Source: Mechercharimyces sp. CAU 1602 (lineage in GTDB: Bacteria; Bacillota; Bacilli; Thermoactinomycetales; JANTPT01). Taken from it: a stretch of 64,000 bases of DNA. Under the pieces are notes generated by a model, which did no database searches, was not told where the DNA came from, and was given only the letters and a program-made list of their open reading frames with translations. The stretch is taken from the NCBI RefSeq assembly GCF_024753565.1, contig NZ_JANTPT010000001.1, positions 1,383,969 through 1,447,968 of the forward strand, written 5' to 3'. Shown piece by piece: positions 8,033 through 17,243 of the stretch (position 1 is the stretch's first letter; every line of letters begins with the position of its first letter). A program made the position numbers and the translations under genes.

Positions 8033-8924
8033 CCGATCGTCTACAAGGAGTTTTAAAAATCTCGCGTTCGAGCGCTCGTGCTGTTGGGGTAGCAGCCAAT
8101 CCGCCCAAAGCCGTTTCTCTCAAGGAGACAGGCATATCACGTCCGATCTTGTACATCGCTTCAATCACTTCATCCGGTGGAATGACACTTTCTACCCCTG
8201 CCAGTGCCATATCTGCGGCTACCATCGCAATCGCTGCTCCCATGGCATTTCGTTTTACACAAGGAGCTTCTACAAGCCCAGCAACAGGATCACATACCAA
8301 GCCCAACATATTTTTTAATGCAATGGCTAATGCTTGCGCTGATTGCGAAGCGCTACCCCCAGCCATTTCTACTACTGCTGCTGCTGCCATAGCTGTCGCC
8401 GAACCAACTTCTGCTTGGCAACCACCTGCCGCACCTGAGATACATGCATTATTAGCGATACAGTAGCCGATCGCTCCTGCCACAAATAAAGCTCGTACTT
8501 TTTGTTCTTCATCAGACTGTAGTCGCTCTCCTGCAGAAGCAACTGTTCCTGGTAAAATCCCACATGCCCCCGCGGTAGGTGTTGCCACGATCGTACCCAT
8601 TGCGGCATTTACTTCTGAGACTGCGGTCGCTTTTGAAACCGCTTCCAAAACGTGAGAACCTGATAATAATACCGGGGCCGTTTTACGGTAATTTTCCAGT
8701 TTTCGTGCATCTCCACCTGTCAAGCCACTGTGCGACCGAATATCTTCTGATATTCCCCGTTCCACAGCTTCTTCCATCACAGACCAATTACGTGCCATTT
8801 CGGCAAACACTTCATCTTTTGTTTTATCCGTCGCCTCCATCTCTTGACGAATCATTACTTCTGAGATAGGGATCCCTTCTGATTCACTTAATTCAACTAA
8901 TTCTGCGATTGTGCGAAACTGCAT
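8022..8924 (-). CDS. sdaAA: L-serine dehydratase, alpha subunit (iron-sulfur)
   Basis: The 300-residue alpha chain, together with SdaAB, deaminates L-serine to pyruvate and ammonia. The iron-sulfur cysteines are visible in ACGILPG, CISGAAGG and the CDPVAGLVEAPC segment near the C terminus. It is a split-type enzyme: the beta subunit is a separate gene 18 bases upstream, giving the order sdaAB-sdaAA-recG, as in Bacillus. Coupling to recG through an 11-base overlap suggests one transcript. Confidence 0.96.
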   Translation of the reverse strand: MQFRTIAELVELSESEGIPISEVMIRQEMEATDKTKDEVFAEMARNWSVMEEAVERGISEDIRSHSGLTGGDARKLENYRKTAPVLLSGSHVLEAVSKATAVSEVNAAMGTIVATPTAGACGILPGTVASAGERLQSDEEQKVRALFVAGAIGYCIANNACISGAAGGCQAEVGSATAMAAAAVVEMAGGSASQSAQALAIALKNMLGLVCDPVAGLVEAPCVKRNAMGAAIAMVAADMALAGVESVIPPDEVIEAMYKIGRDMPVSLRETALGGLAATPTARALEREIFKTPCRRSDES

Positions 8925-8942
8925 CTTAGACGCTCCTTTCTG

Positions 8943-9599
8943 TTAGAGAATCGTCACTCCTGTAATTCCTGGTAATTTTGTAATCTCTTCTGTAACCCGT
9001 TCCTTCACGGTTTGATCTGTCTCAATGGTCATTAATGCTTGTGAGCCTTTATTCTTGCGAGAAACCTGCATATAGCTTACATTAATACGGTGATGAGCCA
9101 AAACCGTCGCTACACGCGCAATCGCTCCATACTGATCTTGGTGCATGACCAACAACGCAGGGGCGTTTCCCGATAATTTCAAATCAAATCCATCCAACTC
9201 TGTAATCTCCATCTTGCCACCTCCAATGGAGATCCCCACAATTTCCATATTCCCTCGCCCATCAGACAACTGTAACCGGGCAGTGTTAGGGTGGTCTGTA
9301 AGTTCGTCTGATTCGTGGATCTCAATGGTTATGCCTGCTTCTTCCGCTAATTCTAATGCCTTCACAATGCGCTTATCATACGTATCATAATTTAAGATGC
9401 CACCCACAATGGCCACATCGGTTCCATGCCCGCGATACGTCTTAGCAAACGATCCATAAAATGTGATCGTCGCTTTGGTCGGCTTCCTCCCAAAAAGGGA
9501 GCGGGCAGCACGTCCAATCCGTGCAGCACCCGCTGTATGCGAGCTAGAGGGACCAATCATGACAGGACCGATAATATCAAATACGGACCTATACTTCAT
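8943..9599 (-). CDS. sdaAB: L-serine dehydratase, beta subunit
   Basis: The 218-residue beta chain has the conserved SSSHTAG motif near the N terminus (about 18-24) and a C-terminal ACT domain (about 148-218), which in related enzymes binds serine. It starts with ATG at 9599, four bases after the stop of the DegV-family gene. The beta-alpha order and close spacing show that both subunits are made together. Confidence 0.95.
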   Translation of the reverse strand: MKYRSVFDIIGPVMIGPSSSHTAGAARIGRAARSLFGRKPTKATITFYGSFAKTYRGHGTDVAIVGGILNYDTYDKRIVKALELAEEAGITIEIHESDELTDHPNTARLQLSDGRGNMEIVGISIGGGKMEITELDGFDLKLSGNAPALLVMHQDQYGAIARVATVLAHHRINVSYMQVSRKNKGSQALMTIETDQTVKERVTEEITKLPGITGVTIL

Positions 9600-9603
9600 C
9601 TTT

Positions 9604-10470
9604 TTACTCCCCCCAAATTACCTTTTCTTCAATCGCAGCAATCGCAATCGCCTTTGGTCCAGCGTGTGCACCGATGACAGGGCCCACATACGTACGTACC
9701 AACTCATGTACTTCAAAAGCTTCTTTCAACTTCCCTTCCACTTTGTTCGCCTGTTCATCATCGCAAGCGTGAATGACAGCCGCTTGAATGGGTGAGGTTA
9801 GTTCTGTTTGCAAAAGCTCAAAAATGCGGCCAACGGCACGATTCTTTCCACGTACTTTTTCCACAGGACATACTTCCCCATCCTCGTTAACCGAGAGGAT
9901 GGGCTTAATGTTAAGAAGCGTACCTACCAGTGCGGAGGCTTTCGCAATCCGCCCATTTTTCTGCAAGTATTCCAACGTATCTACGAGAAAATATACCTTA
10001 ACGTGATCGCGCATCCGATATACAAGCTGCGTACATTGAGCCAAGGATTGACCTGCCTGCGCTGCCCGTGCCGCTGCGATCACGATCATTCCATAAACAT
10101 AGGAAGGTTTCTTCGAGTCAATCACCTCAACCTCGATCTCCCCTTCCACCATGGACTTTGCCAACATCGCCGACTGATACGTGCCGCTCATCGCTGATGA
10201 TAAATGGATAGATAAGATCTGTGTTACACCTTCAGCTGCAGCCTGACGATAAATTTCCACAAAATCCATTGGTGAAGGTTGCGAGGTTGTAGGAAGCCGC
10301 TCATCTTCCATTAATTTTTGGTAAAATGCGTCAGGGGAAATCGTCACCCCGTCCAAATAGGTCTCTTCGCCAAAATGCACTTTAAGAGGAACGACACCAA
10401 TACCGAGCTTTTCTATCATCTCTGCTGGTATATCTGCAGTACTATCCGTAACGATACGTACCTGAGCCAT
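9604..10470 (-). CDS. DegV-family fatty-acid-binding protein (FakB-type)
   Basis: A 288-residue DegV-fold protein that begins MAQVRIVTDSTADIP, the family signature in which Ser/Thr residues bind the carboxyl end of a fatty acid. FakB proteins present the bound fatty acid to the kinase FakA for phosphorylation. The fakA gene lies directly upstream (14 bases), which supports this role. I use the ATG at 10470, eight bases after AGGAGG. A TTG six bases further upstream is too close to the ribosome-binding site. Which fatty acid it prefers cannot be read from sequence. Confidence 0.85.
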   Translation of the reverse strand: MAQVRIVTDSTADIPAEMIEKLGIGVVPLKVHFGEETYLDGVTISPDAFYQKLMEDERLPTTSQPSPMDFVEIYRQAAAEGVTQILSIHLSSAMSGTYQSAMLAKSMVEGEIEVEVIDSKKPSYVYGMIVIAAARAAQAGQSLAQCTQLVYRMRDHVKVYFLVDTLEYLQKNGRIAKASALVGTLLNIKPILSVNEDGEVCPVEKVRGKNRAVGRIFELLQTELTSPIQAAVIHACDDEQANKVEGKLKEAFEVHELVRTYVGPVIGAHAGPKAIAIAAIEEKVIWGE

Positions 10471-10483
10471 CCCCAATCCCTCC

Positions 10484-12184
10484 TCACTCTACTGCAAAAA
10501 TGAAGAAATACAATGGCTGATTTCCCTGATGAACTTCTAATTCCATTTCTGGATAATTTTCTTCGATGTACGATGACAATTCCTTCACTTGCTCTGCACT
10601 TGTTTCTTCTCCATAGATGACTGTAATAATTTCAGCATCCTCATCCATCATGTTAGCGAGCAAAGTTGTGGAAGTGGATAAGAGATCACGATATACGGTT
10701 TCGATTTTCCCCTCGTTAATCCCAAGGAAGTCACCTTCCTTGATCTCCTCCCCATTATACGAAGAATCGCGTACAGCATACGTTACTTCACCTGAACGCA
10801 CATGCATCAAACTATCGGTCATTTGCTCTTTGTTCTTATCCGCTTCCACATCGGGGCGGAAAGAGAGCATAGCTGCTAATCCTTGTGGGATTGTTTTCGT
10901 CGGCAATACCGTAATCGGCTTATCAATTACATGTGCCACCTGTTCAGCAGCGAGAATGATGTTTTTATTGTTTGGCAAGATGATCACATGTTCAGCGTGA
11001 AGCTCTTCCACCGCGTTGACGATATCCTCAGTGCTCGGGTTCATCGTTTGACCACCCTCGATCACCTTATCCACACCTACACTGCGGAAGATATCTGCAA
11101 CACCGCTACCCGAAACGACCGCAACGATGCCATACTTCTTCTCTTCTTGACTTTGTGGAGCAGCCGGAGTGGCTACCGCCTGCGGAGCTTGTCCTTCACG
11201 GCGAACAATCTCACTGTGCTGTTCCCGCATATTATCAATCTTAATACGAGTAAGATCGCCATACTCACTCGCCATATTAAGGGCGTCCCCAGGATTTTCT
11301 GCATGGATGTGGACTTTAACCAAATCTTCGTCTGAAACGACAAGAAGAGAGTCACCTAAACGACTTAAATCTTGGCGGAAGACATCTTCGTTAAAGTACT
11401 TGGTCTGCCGGCGCTCAGGGTTAAGCATAATCATAAACTCCGTACAGTACCCAAACTCAATATCAGCCGGATCCATCGAAGCTTGTACATGTTCATGTGC
11501 AACTTCTGAAAGCGATTCCATAGAAAGGGACTCCGTCTTTTGTGACGAGTCTGAGAGTGTCACAGCCTCGCCTTTGAGTGCTGCTAACATCCCTTCATAG
11601 ATGACCAATAATCCCTTCCCTCCAGCATCCACCACGCCCGCCTGTGCCAACACAGGCAGCAATTTAGGAGTGCGTTGAAGTGAAGCGTTTCCTTCTTCTA
11701 AGACAGCTTCCATCACCGCGATCACGTCGCCACCGTCTTTAGCAACCGAATTCGCATGTTCAGCCGCTTCACGAGCCACAGTCAGTACCGTGCCTTCCAC
11801 CGGCTTCATGACTGCTTTATAAGCGGTGTCGACACCCTTTTTGAATGCATCGGCCAATTTGATGCCTGTAATACTCTCCTCATCTTGCATCGCTTTGGAG
11901 AAACCACGAAACAACTGCGACAAAATAACACCTGAGTTGCCACGTGCGCCCATCAAAAGACCTTTCGCCAGGGCTGCCGCACTCTGTCCAATGTGTGAAG
12001 AGCTATTTCTTCTCATCTCTTCTACACCTGAGGTTAATGTCAAATTCATGTTGGTACCTGTATCCCCATCAGGGACAGGGAATACATTGAGAGCATTTAC
12101 CATCTCTACGTTGCTGCTTAAACTTTGTGAACCTGCCTGCATCATTTCAACTAGTTTTATCCCGTCAATCTGCTGGTGTGCCAA
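10484..12184 (-). CDS. fakA: Fatty acid kinase catalytic subunit (FakA/YloV, Dak2 domain)
   Basis: A 566-residue protein with an N-terminal DAK2/DhaL kinase domain, whose metal-nucleotide motif PDGDTGTNM sits at about 38-46. A middle domain and a DegV-like C-terminal region follow. FakA phosphorylates fatty acids carried by FakB, feeding acyl-phosphate into PlsX/PlsY phospholipid synthesis. It follows yloU by 12 bases and precedes the FakB-type gene by 14, so three genes form a tight set. In Bacillus yloU-yloV are also paired, but without an adjacent degV gene. Confidence 0.93.
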   Translation of the reverse strand: MAHQQIDGIKLVEMMQAGSQSLSSNVEMVNALNVFPVPDGDTGTNMNLTLTSGVEEMRRNSSSHIGQSAAALAKGLLMGARGNSGVILSQLFRGFSKAMQDEESITGIKLADAFKKGVDTAYKAVMKPVEGTVLTVAREAAEHANSVAKDGGDVIAVMEAVLEEGNASLQRTPKLLPVLAQAGVVDAGGKGLLVIYEGMLAALKGEAVTLSDSSQKTESLSMESLSEVAHEHVQASMDPADIEFGYCTEFMIMLNPERRQTKYFNEDVFRQDLSRLGDSLLVVSDEDLVKVHIHAENPGDALNMASEYGDLTRIKIDNMREQHSEIVRREGQAPQAVATPAAPQSQEEKKYGIVAVVSGSGVADIFRSVGVDKVIEGGQTMNPSTEDIVNAVEELHAEHVIILPNNKNIILAAEQVAHVIDKPITVLPTKTIPQGLAAMLSFRPDVEADKNKEQMTDSLMHVRSGEVTYAVRDSSYNGEEIKEGDFLGINEGKIETVYRDLLSTSTTLLANMMDEDAEIITVIYGEETSAEQVKELSSYIEENYPEMELEVHQGNQPLYFFIFAVE

Positions 12185-12196
12185 CAGTGCTCCTCC

Positions 12197-12562
12197 TTAC
12201 TCTTCGTTCACCATTCGAACACCTTGAACTATGATATTAACTTCCTTTACCTTCAAACCAATCATCTGATCCAATGTATACTTCACTTTTGCTTGCACAT
12301 TGGAGGCCACTTCTGAAATTTTCGTGCCATAGCCGACGATGATGTACATATCGAGTAGGATGTCATCGTCGATGGAGCGTACTTCAATGCCTTTACTCCA
12401 ATTCTCCCTCTTAAGCAGTTCGCTGATTCCATCTTTCAGCTGACTCCTTGAGGCCATTCCAACGAGACCATAGCAATCCATTGCCGCTACACCAGCAATG
12501 TTGGCGATCACTTCATTGGAAACATCAATCTGACCAAGTGTACTTGTTATTTCTAGGCTCAT
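12197..12562 (-). CDS. yloU: Asp23/YloU-family envelope stress protein
   Basis: A 121-residue Asp23 (DUF322) protein. It contains the family core GYGTKISEVASNVQ and the C-terminal VNIIVQGVR. The family is membrane-associated through partner proteins and linked to cell-envelope homeostasis. I choose the ATG at 12562, placed after GGGGAGG. Its position before fakA is conserved in Bacillota. It is divergent from rpmB. Confidence 0.92.
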   Translation of the reverse strand: MSLEITSTLGQIDVSNEVIANIAGVAAMDCYGLVGMASRSQLKDGISELLKRENWSKGIEVRSIDDDILLDMYIIVGYGTKISEVASNVQAKVKYTLDQMIGLKVKEVNIIVQGVRMVNEE

Positions 12563-12684
12563 ATTTTTGCCTCCCCAATATTCTAGGGTATCAATATCTA
12601 TCACTTTCAATTACGGCTATTGTACAACATCCCCATCAAGAAAAAAAGGTGGCCCCACTAATCTTACTAAACCGCGTCTCTTTC

Positions 12685-12713
12685 TTGCAAGCCCTAGCCG
12701 GATGTGCTAGAAT
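12685..12713 (+). promoter_or_regulatory. Sigma-A promoter of rpmB
   Basis: TTGCAA (12685-12690) and TAGAAT (12708-12713) are separated by 17 bases, with a TG extension before the -10 box. A 10-pair hairpin (12723-12750, TTTCTTGAAA with TTTCAAGAAA) sits in the leader before the rpmB ribosome-binding site AAGGAGG. Confidence 0.75.
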
Positions 12714-12779
12714 GATGAAGTCCTTTTCTTGAAATCGTTTTTTCAAGAAAGTAGCAGGTTTTTGCAAGGAGGTAAACTC

Positions 12780-12968
12780 ATGGCCCGCCAATGTTACGTA
12801 ACTGGTAAAAAGGGGCACGCTGGCAATAAAGTCAGCCACTCCAATCGTAAAACACGCCGTAAGTGGGGCGCCAATGTGCAAAAAGTGCGCATTCTTGTCG
12901 ATGGCAAACCAAAGCGCGTTTATGTAAGCACCAAGGCGTTAAAGTCCGGAAAAGTAACCCGCGTCTAA
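12780..12968 (+). CDS. rpmB: 50S ribosomal protein L28
   Basis: A 62-residue L28. It has [11 protein letters not shown] at the N terminus and [25 protein letters not shown] towards the end, all typical. It lacks the zinc-binding cysteine pairs of the C+ form, so it is the C- type. I start at the ATG after AAGGAGGTAAACTC rather than at an in-frame codon 51 bases upstream that lies in the leader. As in Bacillus it is on the strand opposite to yloU and spoVM. Confidence 0.97.
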   Translation: MARQCYVTGKKGHAGNKVSHSNRKTRRKWGANVQKVRILVDGKPKRVYVSTKALKSGKVTRV

Positions 12969-12983
12969 TGATCGCGGGTTTTT
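12956..12983 (+). terminator. Terminator of rpmB, overlapping its stop codon
   Basis: AACCCGCG (12956-12963) pairs with CGCGGGTT (12973-12980) and is followed by TTT. A second small hairpin (12984-12995) and seven T follow within the end of spoVM. Confidence 0.75.
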
Positions 12984-12995
12984 CCCGTTTACGGG

Positions 12996-13106
12996 TTATT
13001 TTTTTGGTTTTTCACGCTTAACTTTGCTCTCTTTTTTACTTGTATTAAGGATCACTTTTACCACTCCGCCGAGGATTTTCGGGAGCTTTATCGTGTAAAA
13101 TTTCAC
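12996..13106 (-). CDS. spoVM: Stage V sporulation protein SpoVM, with an extended tail
   Basis: A 36-codon gene. Its first 20 residues read as SpoVM: KFYTIKLPKILGGVVKV, with the diagnostic Pro9. SpoVM is a tiny amphipathic helix that senses the curvature of the forespore membrane and anchors SpoIVA, so the coat assembles in the right place. Bacillus SpoVM has 26 residues. This one carries about ten extra, strongly basic residues at the C terminus. It begins with GTG after AGGAGGAGGGG. Its place between rpmB and thiN matches Bacillus, and its size makes it easy to miss. Confidence 0.93.
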   Translation of the reverse strand: MKFYTIKLPKILGGVVKVILNTSKKESKVKREKPKK

Positions 13107-13256
13107 CCCTAACCCCTCCTCCTTGCCACATAGTCTAGTGAATAAGCCCAATGTCTTTTTCTATATCCTCATCCATATCAGGCCCTATCGTTATATATAT
13201 TCTATAGAGGAGTAAGGGTGCCTAGAACACCTTACACAAAAGGCAACGTAATCCCT

Positions 13257-13949
13257 TTAATTATCCGAACTTTCGATCACTAAAAGTTTTCCGCTGGAGA
13301 TACGAATAATCCCCATCTGGTCTACTACTTCATTACTTATCGCAAGCGATTGCCCCCGCTGCAGGGTAGCCTGTGTCAAGGGATAGCGAACCCCCGTTAA
13401 AGTTACTCCTGTCACCTTCGCTGTTAAAGGCAGAAGAGAGAGGTAGCTGTGCTCTTTTCTCACCGTCAACTCTTCTGCTCCCGTCAACAGACGCACCTGA
13501 TTGGTACGATGAATAAGTCGCCCCTTCACTCCTGTGTGTGCGAGCCACTCCAACAAGTAGACGTTGGCAAGTGCGTGATCCAGCCGTCCTCCACCTAACG
13601 CCCCCAGGAGCAAAACCTCCCGAGGACGAAGATTGACACTTACTTCAAGCGCATAGTGTGTATCAGTCAAATCTTTTTCCGTAGGCAGTTTAAGGTAGGC
13701 AATCTCTTCTGCTGTCACATAGTTTAGCAACCGCTCACCAGCACTATCGAAATCACCTACCACCAGATCCGGCCGCCAGCCATAGTCCAGCGCACTCCAA
13801 GTACCACCATCAACCGTGATAATCACATCGTTTTCTTGCTTTACCCCGTTCCAATCACACGCTGCTATGTCACCTGCCGCGACGATGACGATCCGATGCC
13901 GATCAATCAATCGCTCCCAAACCTCACCACTTAGCGTCTTTTTTTTCAT
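13257..13949 (-). CDS. thiN: Thiamine pyrophosphokinase
   Basis: A 230-residue ThiN that transfers pyrophosphate from ATP to thiamine. Visible motifs are VDGGTW (about 47), the substrate-binding GDFDSAG and LGALGGGRLDHALAN. The C-terminal beta-sandwich is the thiamine-binding half. Its ATG shares one base with the stop codon of rpe, so the two are translated together. The 150 bases downstream to spoVM hold no further gene; an imperfect hairpin (GTAAGG with CCTTAC, near 13213-13236) lacks a T run. Confidence 0.95.
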   Translation of the reverse strand: MKKKTLSGEVWERLIDRHRIVIVAAGDIAACDWNGVKQENDVIITVDGGTWSALDYGWRPDLVVGDFDSAGERLLNYVTAEEIAYLKLPTEKDLTDTHYALEVSVNLRPREVLLLGALGGGRLDHALANVYLLEWLAHTGVKGRLIHRTNQVRLLTGAEELTVRKEHSYLSLLPLTAKVTGVTLTGVRYPLTQATLQRGQSLAISNEVVDQMGIIRISSGKLLVIESSDN

Positions 13950-14614
13950 TAAGCCAATGTCCCTACAGCATCGCGAATGGCTTTCATGGCCGCAGCGCGA
14001 TCCTCTTGGGCGAAGATAGCCGATCCCGCTACCAATACATCCGCACCGTTTAGCACGACGTCAGCAGCCGTTATCGGTGAAATACCACCATCTACTTGGA
14101 TCAGAATATCAGGGTGACCTTGTTGGATGCACATCTGTCTCACTTGCTTAATTTTTGGCAGAACGGAAGGCAAAAACGCTTGTCCACCAAACCCGGGATT
14201 CACGGTCATTAGCAAGATCAAATCCAGTTCCTGTATAATCGGTTCCAACACCATCGCTGGTGTAGCCGGGTTTAACACAACCCCCGCGCGCACACCGTGC
14301 TCTTTGATGAGGGAAAGAGTACGTGCCAAGTGAGGGCATGCCTCTTGATGCACGGTAATATAATCCGCTCCGCTTTTTGCGAAGGCTGGGATGAGTGCAT
14401 CTGGATTTTCCATCATCAGGTGCACATCTAGCGGGAGGCGAGTATGTGGACGAATCGCTTCTACTATAACTGGTCCAAGAGTCAGATTGGGTACAAAGTG
14501 TCCGTCCATTACATCCACATGAATCCAATCGGCTCCTGCTCGCTCTACGTCTGCAATCTCCTCTTTTAGACAAGCAAAATCCGCCGACAAAATCGACGGG
14601 GCTAATTTCACCAT
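13949..14614 (-). CDS. rpe: Ribulose-phosphate 3-epimerase
   Basis: A 221-residue TIM-barrel enzyme that interconverts ribulose-5-phosphate and xylulose-5-phosphate in the pentose phosphate pathway. Metal-binding and catalytic motifs are present: HVDVMDGHFVPN, the MTVNPGFGGQ loop, and VDGGI. Its start overlaps the end of rsgA by seven bases. It sits in the rsgA-rpe-thiN run shared with Bacillus. Confidence 0.97.
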   Translation of the reverse strand: MVKLAPSILSADFACLKEEIADVERAGADWIHVDVMDGHFVPNLTLGPVIVEAIRPHTRLPLDVHLMMENPDALIPAFAKSGADYITVHQEACPHLARTLSLIKEHGVRAGVVLNPATPAMVLEPIIQELDLILLMTVNPGFGGQAFLPSVLPKIKQVRQMCIQQGHPDILIQVDGGISPITAADVVLNGADVLVAGSAIFAQEDRAAAMKAIRDAVGTLA

Positions 14615-15498
14615 TTCTTATACCTCCATTGCTCTTGGATCTCTTCTAAGAATTGTACATAATGAGCGTAGCGCTCTCCACTTAATTCACTTGCTTCTTC
14701 TGCCGCTCGCACTGCACATCCAGGCTCTTGATGGTGTAAACACCCACGGAAGCGACATGACACCGATAAAGCTTCAATCTCAGGAAAATAAGCTCCTAAC
14801 TGCTCCGCTTCCATACCCGTAAAGTCAAGTTGACTAAAACCAGGTGTATCTGCAACTTGTCCGCCCATAGGTAAATCCAAAATATTCACCTGGCGTGTGG
14901 TATGCTTCCCACGCCCTAATTTATGACTAACTTCACCTGTCTCCAATTTCCACTGTGGAACGAGCATATTAAGAAGGGATGATTTCCCTACCCCTGATTG
15001 ACCAGCAAACACAGAGAGCACCCCTTGTAAATATGGGATGAGGTCCTGTGCACCATCTTCGTCTCGTATACTGGATACCACTAACGGATACCCGGCTTGT
15101 TCATATGTTTTAAGGATTTGTTGCAAACCCTCTTCCTCAGTCAGAAGGTCCGACTTGGTTAAACAGATGACTACCTTCAACCCTTCGCGTTCACAATGTA
15201 CAAGAAAACGATCGAGCAAAGTAGACTGAAAATCAGGTTCCCGCAAAGAACACACCACGATCGCCTGCTCAACATTGGCAATCGGGGGACGAATCAACTG
15301 TGTCTGACGGGGGTACACTTCTGTAATTATCCCTTCACCATCATTCGTCTCCTCGTACATCACGCGATCCCCTACGAGCGGGGAGAGCTTCTTCTTCTTA
15401 AAGAGACCGCGAGCACGACACTGAATATCCTTTCCAGACTCCGGCGTTCGTACATAGTAAAAGCCACTTATGGCGCACACGATCTGTCCTGCTGGCAT
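14608..15498 (-). CDS. rsgA: Ribosome small-subunit GTPase RsgA (CpgA/YloQ)
   Basis: A 296-residue circularly permuted GTPase. An N-terminal OB fold comes first, then G4 (TKSDLL), then the P-loop GQSGVGKSS and G3 DTPGF in the permuted order. A C-terminal zinc knuckle follows (CRFRGCLHHQEPGC). It checks 30S maturation and, in Bacillus, is phosphorylated by PrkC, whose gene lies 49 bases upstream. The prpC-prkC-rsgA order is highly conserved in Bacillota. Confidence 0.96.
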   Translation of the reverse strand: MPAGQIVCAISGFYYVRTPESGKDIQCRARGLFKKKKLSPLVGDRVMYEETNDGEGIITEVYPRQTQLIRPPIANVEQAIVVCSLREPDFQSTLLDRFLVHCEREGLKVVICLTKSDLLTEEEGLQQILKTYEQAGYPLVVSSIRDEDGAQDLIPYLQGVLSVFAGQSGVGKSSLLNMLVPQWKLETGEVSHKLGRGKHTTRQVNILDLPMGGQVADTPGFSQLDFTGMEAEQLGAYFPEIEALSVSCRFRGCLHHQEPGCAVRAAEEASELSGERYAHYVQFLEEIQEQWRYKKW

Positions 15499-15546
15499 AT
15501 CACCCCTCCTTTTATATAAATGTACTGTTTTCGCTTATGCAAAACG

Positions 15547-17238
15547 TTATTTGGACTTGATGTAGACAGTAACTTCCGTTCCCCGCTCCACCATTGTCCC
15601 TGGTTTTGGGTCTTGATCCACAACCGTCCACATTTTACCAGACCCACTTTTCACCCGCTCTATCTTAATTTGTAACTCATCGTTTGCGGCAATCCACTGT
15701 TTAACCCCACCATCAGGACCTTTTTGAGGTGAGGACTCATAGTCACCAATAAACTCAGGAACTTCTACTAGGTCACCTTCTGCCGCATTGGCATATAAAG
15801 TGACCGTCTCTCCTGTTTTTAATTCCGTCCCCGCCGCCGGCTCTTGTCCGTGCACTTCACCTGCTCCAAAGTCATGATTCATTTGCTCTTCTACCTGAAC
15901 ATTAAATCCCTTATCTTCCAGCCACGAGCGCGCTTCCTCTCGTGACTTTCCTTCTAGATCAATAAGCTCGACAGCAGCAGACTGTTCTTGTGCACTCGTA
16001 CCGCTTCCATCATCAGAACTGAAAAACGAATTTGAGTTCAAACTCAAGATCACATTAAAAATTGTAAATGCAAGTACTAAAATGACACTTATCGTAAAGA
16101 GAAAAAAAACGGTCTTTTGCCAAAATGGCATATTTGCTTGTGCATTTTCCAACCAGACGACAGTCTTTTGAAACACCGTTTTATCTTTATCAGCCGATAC
16201 CCCGCGCAACCGTTCCAACTTCGTCATCGTCTCTTGCCCGACCGCCGTATGCTGCCTTCCCGTGGAGGTTGGACCAGCATCGTTCATAGATGGCTCGTTC
16301 TCCTGCTCATCTGCCGCAGCTGCTACGAATTCGCGTGTTGTATTTCCTCGTGGAGGGAGAGGCTCTTCTTCTATCTCTCGTTGCTTTAACATCGGTGTCC
16401 ACTGCGGTTCTTCACCCCACTTAGGAGGGAAGGCGATGCGCAGTTCCTTCATCAGCTCGCGTGCAGATTCAAACCGCATATCCGGCTCTTTTTCCATCGC
16501 CTTACGAATAATGTGCTGCAAGCTATCTGGAATATCGGGAGCCAACTGTTTGATGTTGACTGGATCTTCTTGTAGATGTTTTAAAGCGATACTGATTGCC
16601 GATTCTCCATCAAAAGGGAGTTGACCTGTCACCATCTCATACATAACAACACCTAAAGAGTAGATGTCCGACTTTTGACCGATAAATCCGCCCCGTGCTT
16701 GCTCCGGTGAAAAGTAGTGAACAGAACCCATCACAGACCCTGTCTGCGTAATGGTAGACGAGGTCGTTGCACGCGCAATCCCAAAATCTGTTACCTTTAC
16801 TCGTCCTGCCGCACCGATCAAAATATTGTGTGGCTTAATATCGCGGTGGACAATGCCGTTATCGTGTGCATGCGCTAACCCATCACAAATTTGTGCGGCT
16901 AAATGAGCTGCCTCCGTCGGTGGTACAGGGCCATGTTCTTCAATCATTTCTTTTAGAGTAGGCCCTTCTATATATTCCATCACGATATAGTGTGTATAAC
17001 CATCCCGTCCTACATCGTAAACACTAACGACATTGGGGTGTGACAAACTAGCAGCTGCTTGTGCTTCCCGACTAAATCGGCGTAAAAATTCACGATCATT
17101 ACTAAGCGATTCATTTAACACTTTTAATGCAACATAGCGATTAAGCATAATATCTTTTGCCTTATATACAACCGCCATTCCGCCCCCGCCCACACGGCTC
17201 ACAACTTCATAACGATCTCCTAATTTTCTCCCAATCAT
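15547..17238 (-). CDS. prkC: Membrane Ser/Thr protein kinase with PASTA domains (PrkC)
   Basis: A 563-residue Hanks-type kinase. The cytoplasmic kinase domain (about 10-270) has the glycine loop GGGGMAVVY (17-25), Lys39, HRD (131-133) and DFG (151-153). A juxtamembrane linker leads to one membrane segment (about 376-398), and the outside part holds two PASTA-like units (about 420-485 and 490-563). Bacillus PrkC has three PASTA units, so this form is shorter. PrkC senses muropeptides and triggers spore germination in Bacillus. It starts six bases after prpC. Confidence 0.95.
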   Translation of the reverse strand: MIGRKLGDRYEVVSRVGGGGMAVVYKAKDIMLNRYVALKVLNESLSNDREFLRRFSREAQAAASLSHPNVVSVYDVGRDGYTHYIVMEYIEGPTLKEMIEEHGPVPPTEAAHLAAQICDGLAHAHDNGIVHRDIKPHNILIGAAGRVKVTDFGIARATTSSTITQTGSVMGSVHYFSPEQARGGFIGQKSDIYSLGVVMYEMVTGQLPFDGESAISIALKHLQEDPVNIKQLAPDIPDSLQHIIRKAMEKEPDMRFESARELMKELRIAFPPKWGEEPQWTPMLKQREIEEEPLPPRGNTTREFVAAAADEQENEPSMNDAGPTSTGRQHTAVGQETMTKLERLRGVSADKDKTVFQKTVVWLENAQANMPFWQKTVFFLFTISVILVLAFTIFNVILSLNSNSFFSSDDGSGTSAQEQSAAVELIDLEGKSREEARSWLEDKGFNVQVEEQMNHDFGAGEVHGQEPAAGTELKTGETVTLYANAAEGDLVEVPEFIGDYESSPQKGPDGGVKQWIAANDELQIKIERVKSGSGKMWTVVDQDPKPGTMVERGTEVTVYIKSK

Positions 17239-17243
17239 CGGTC

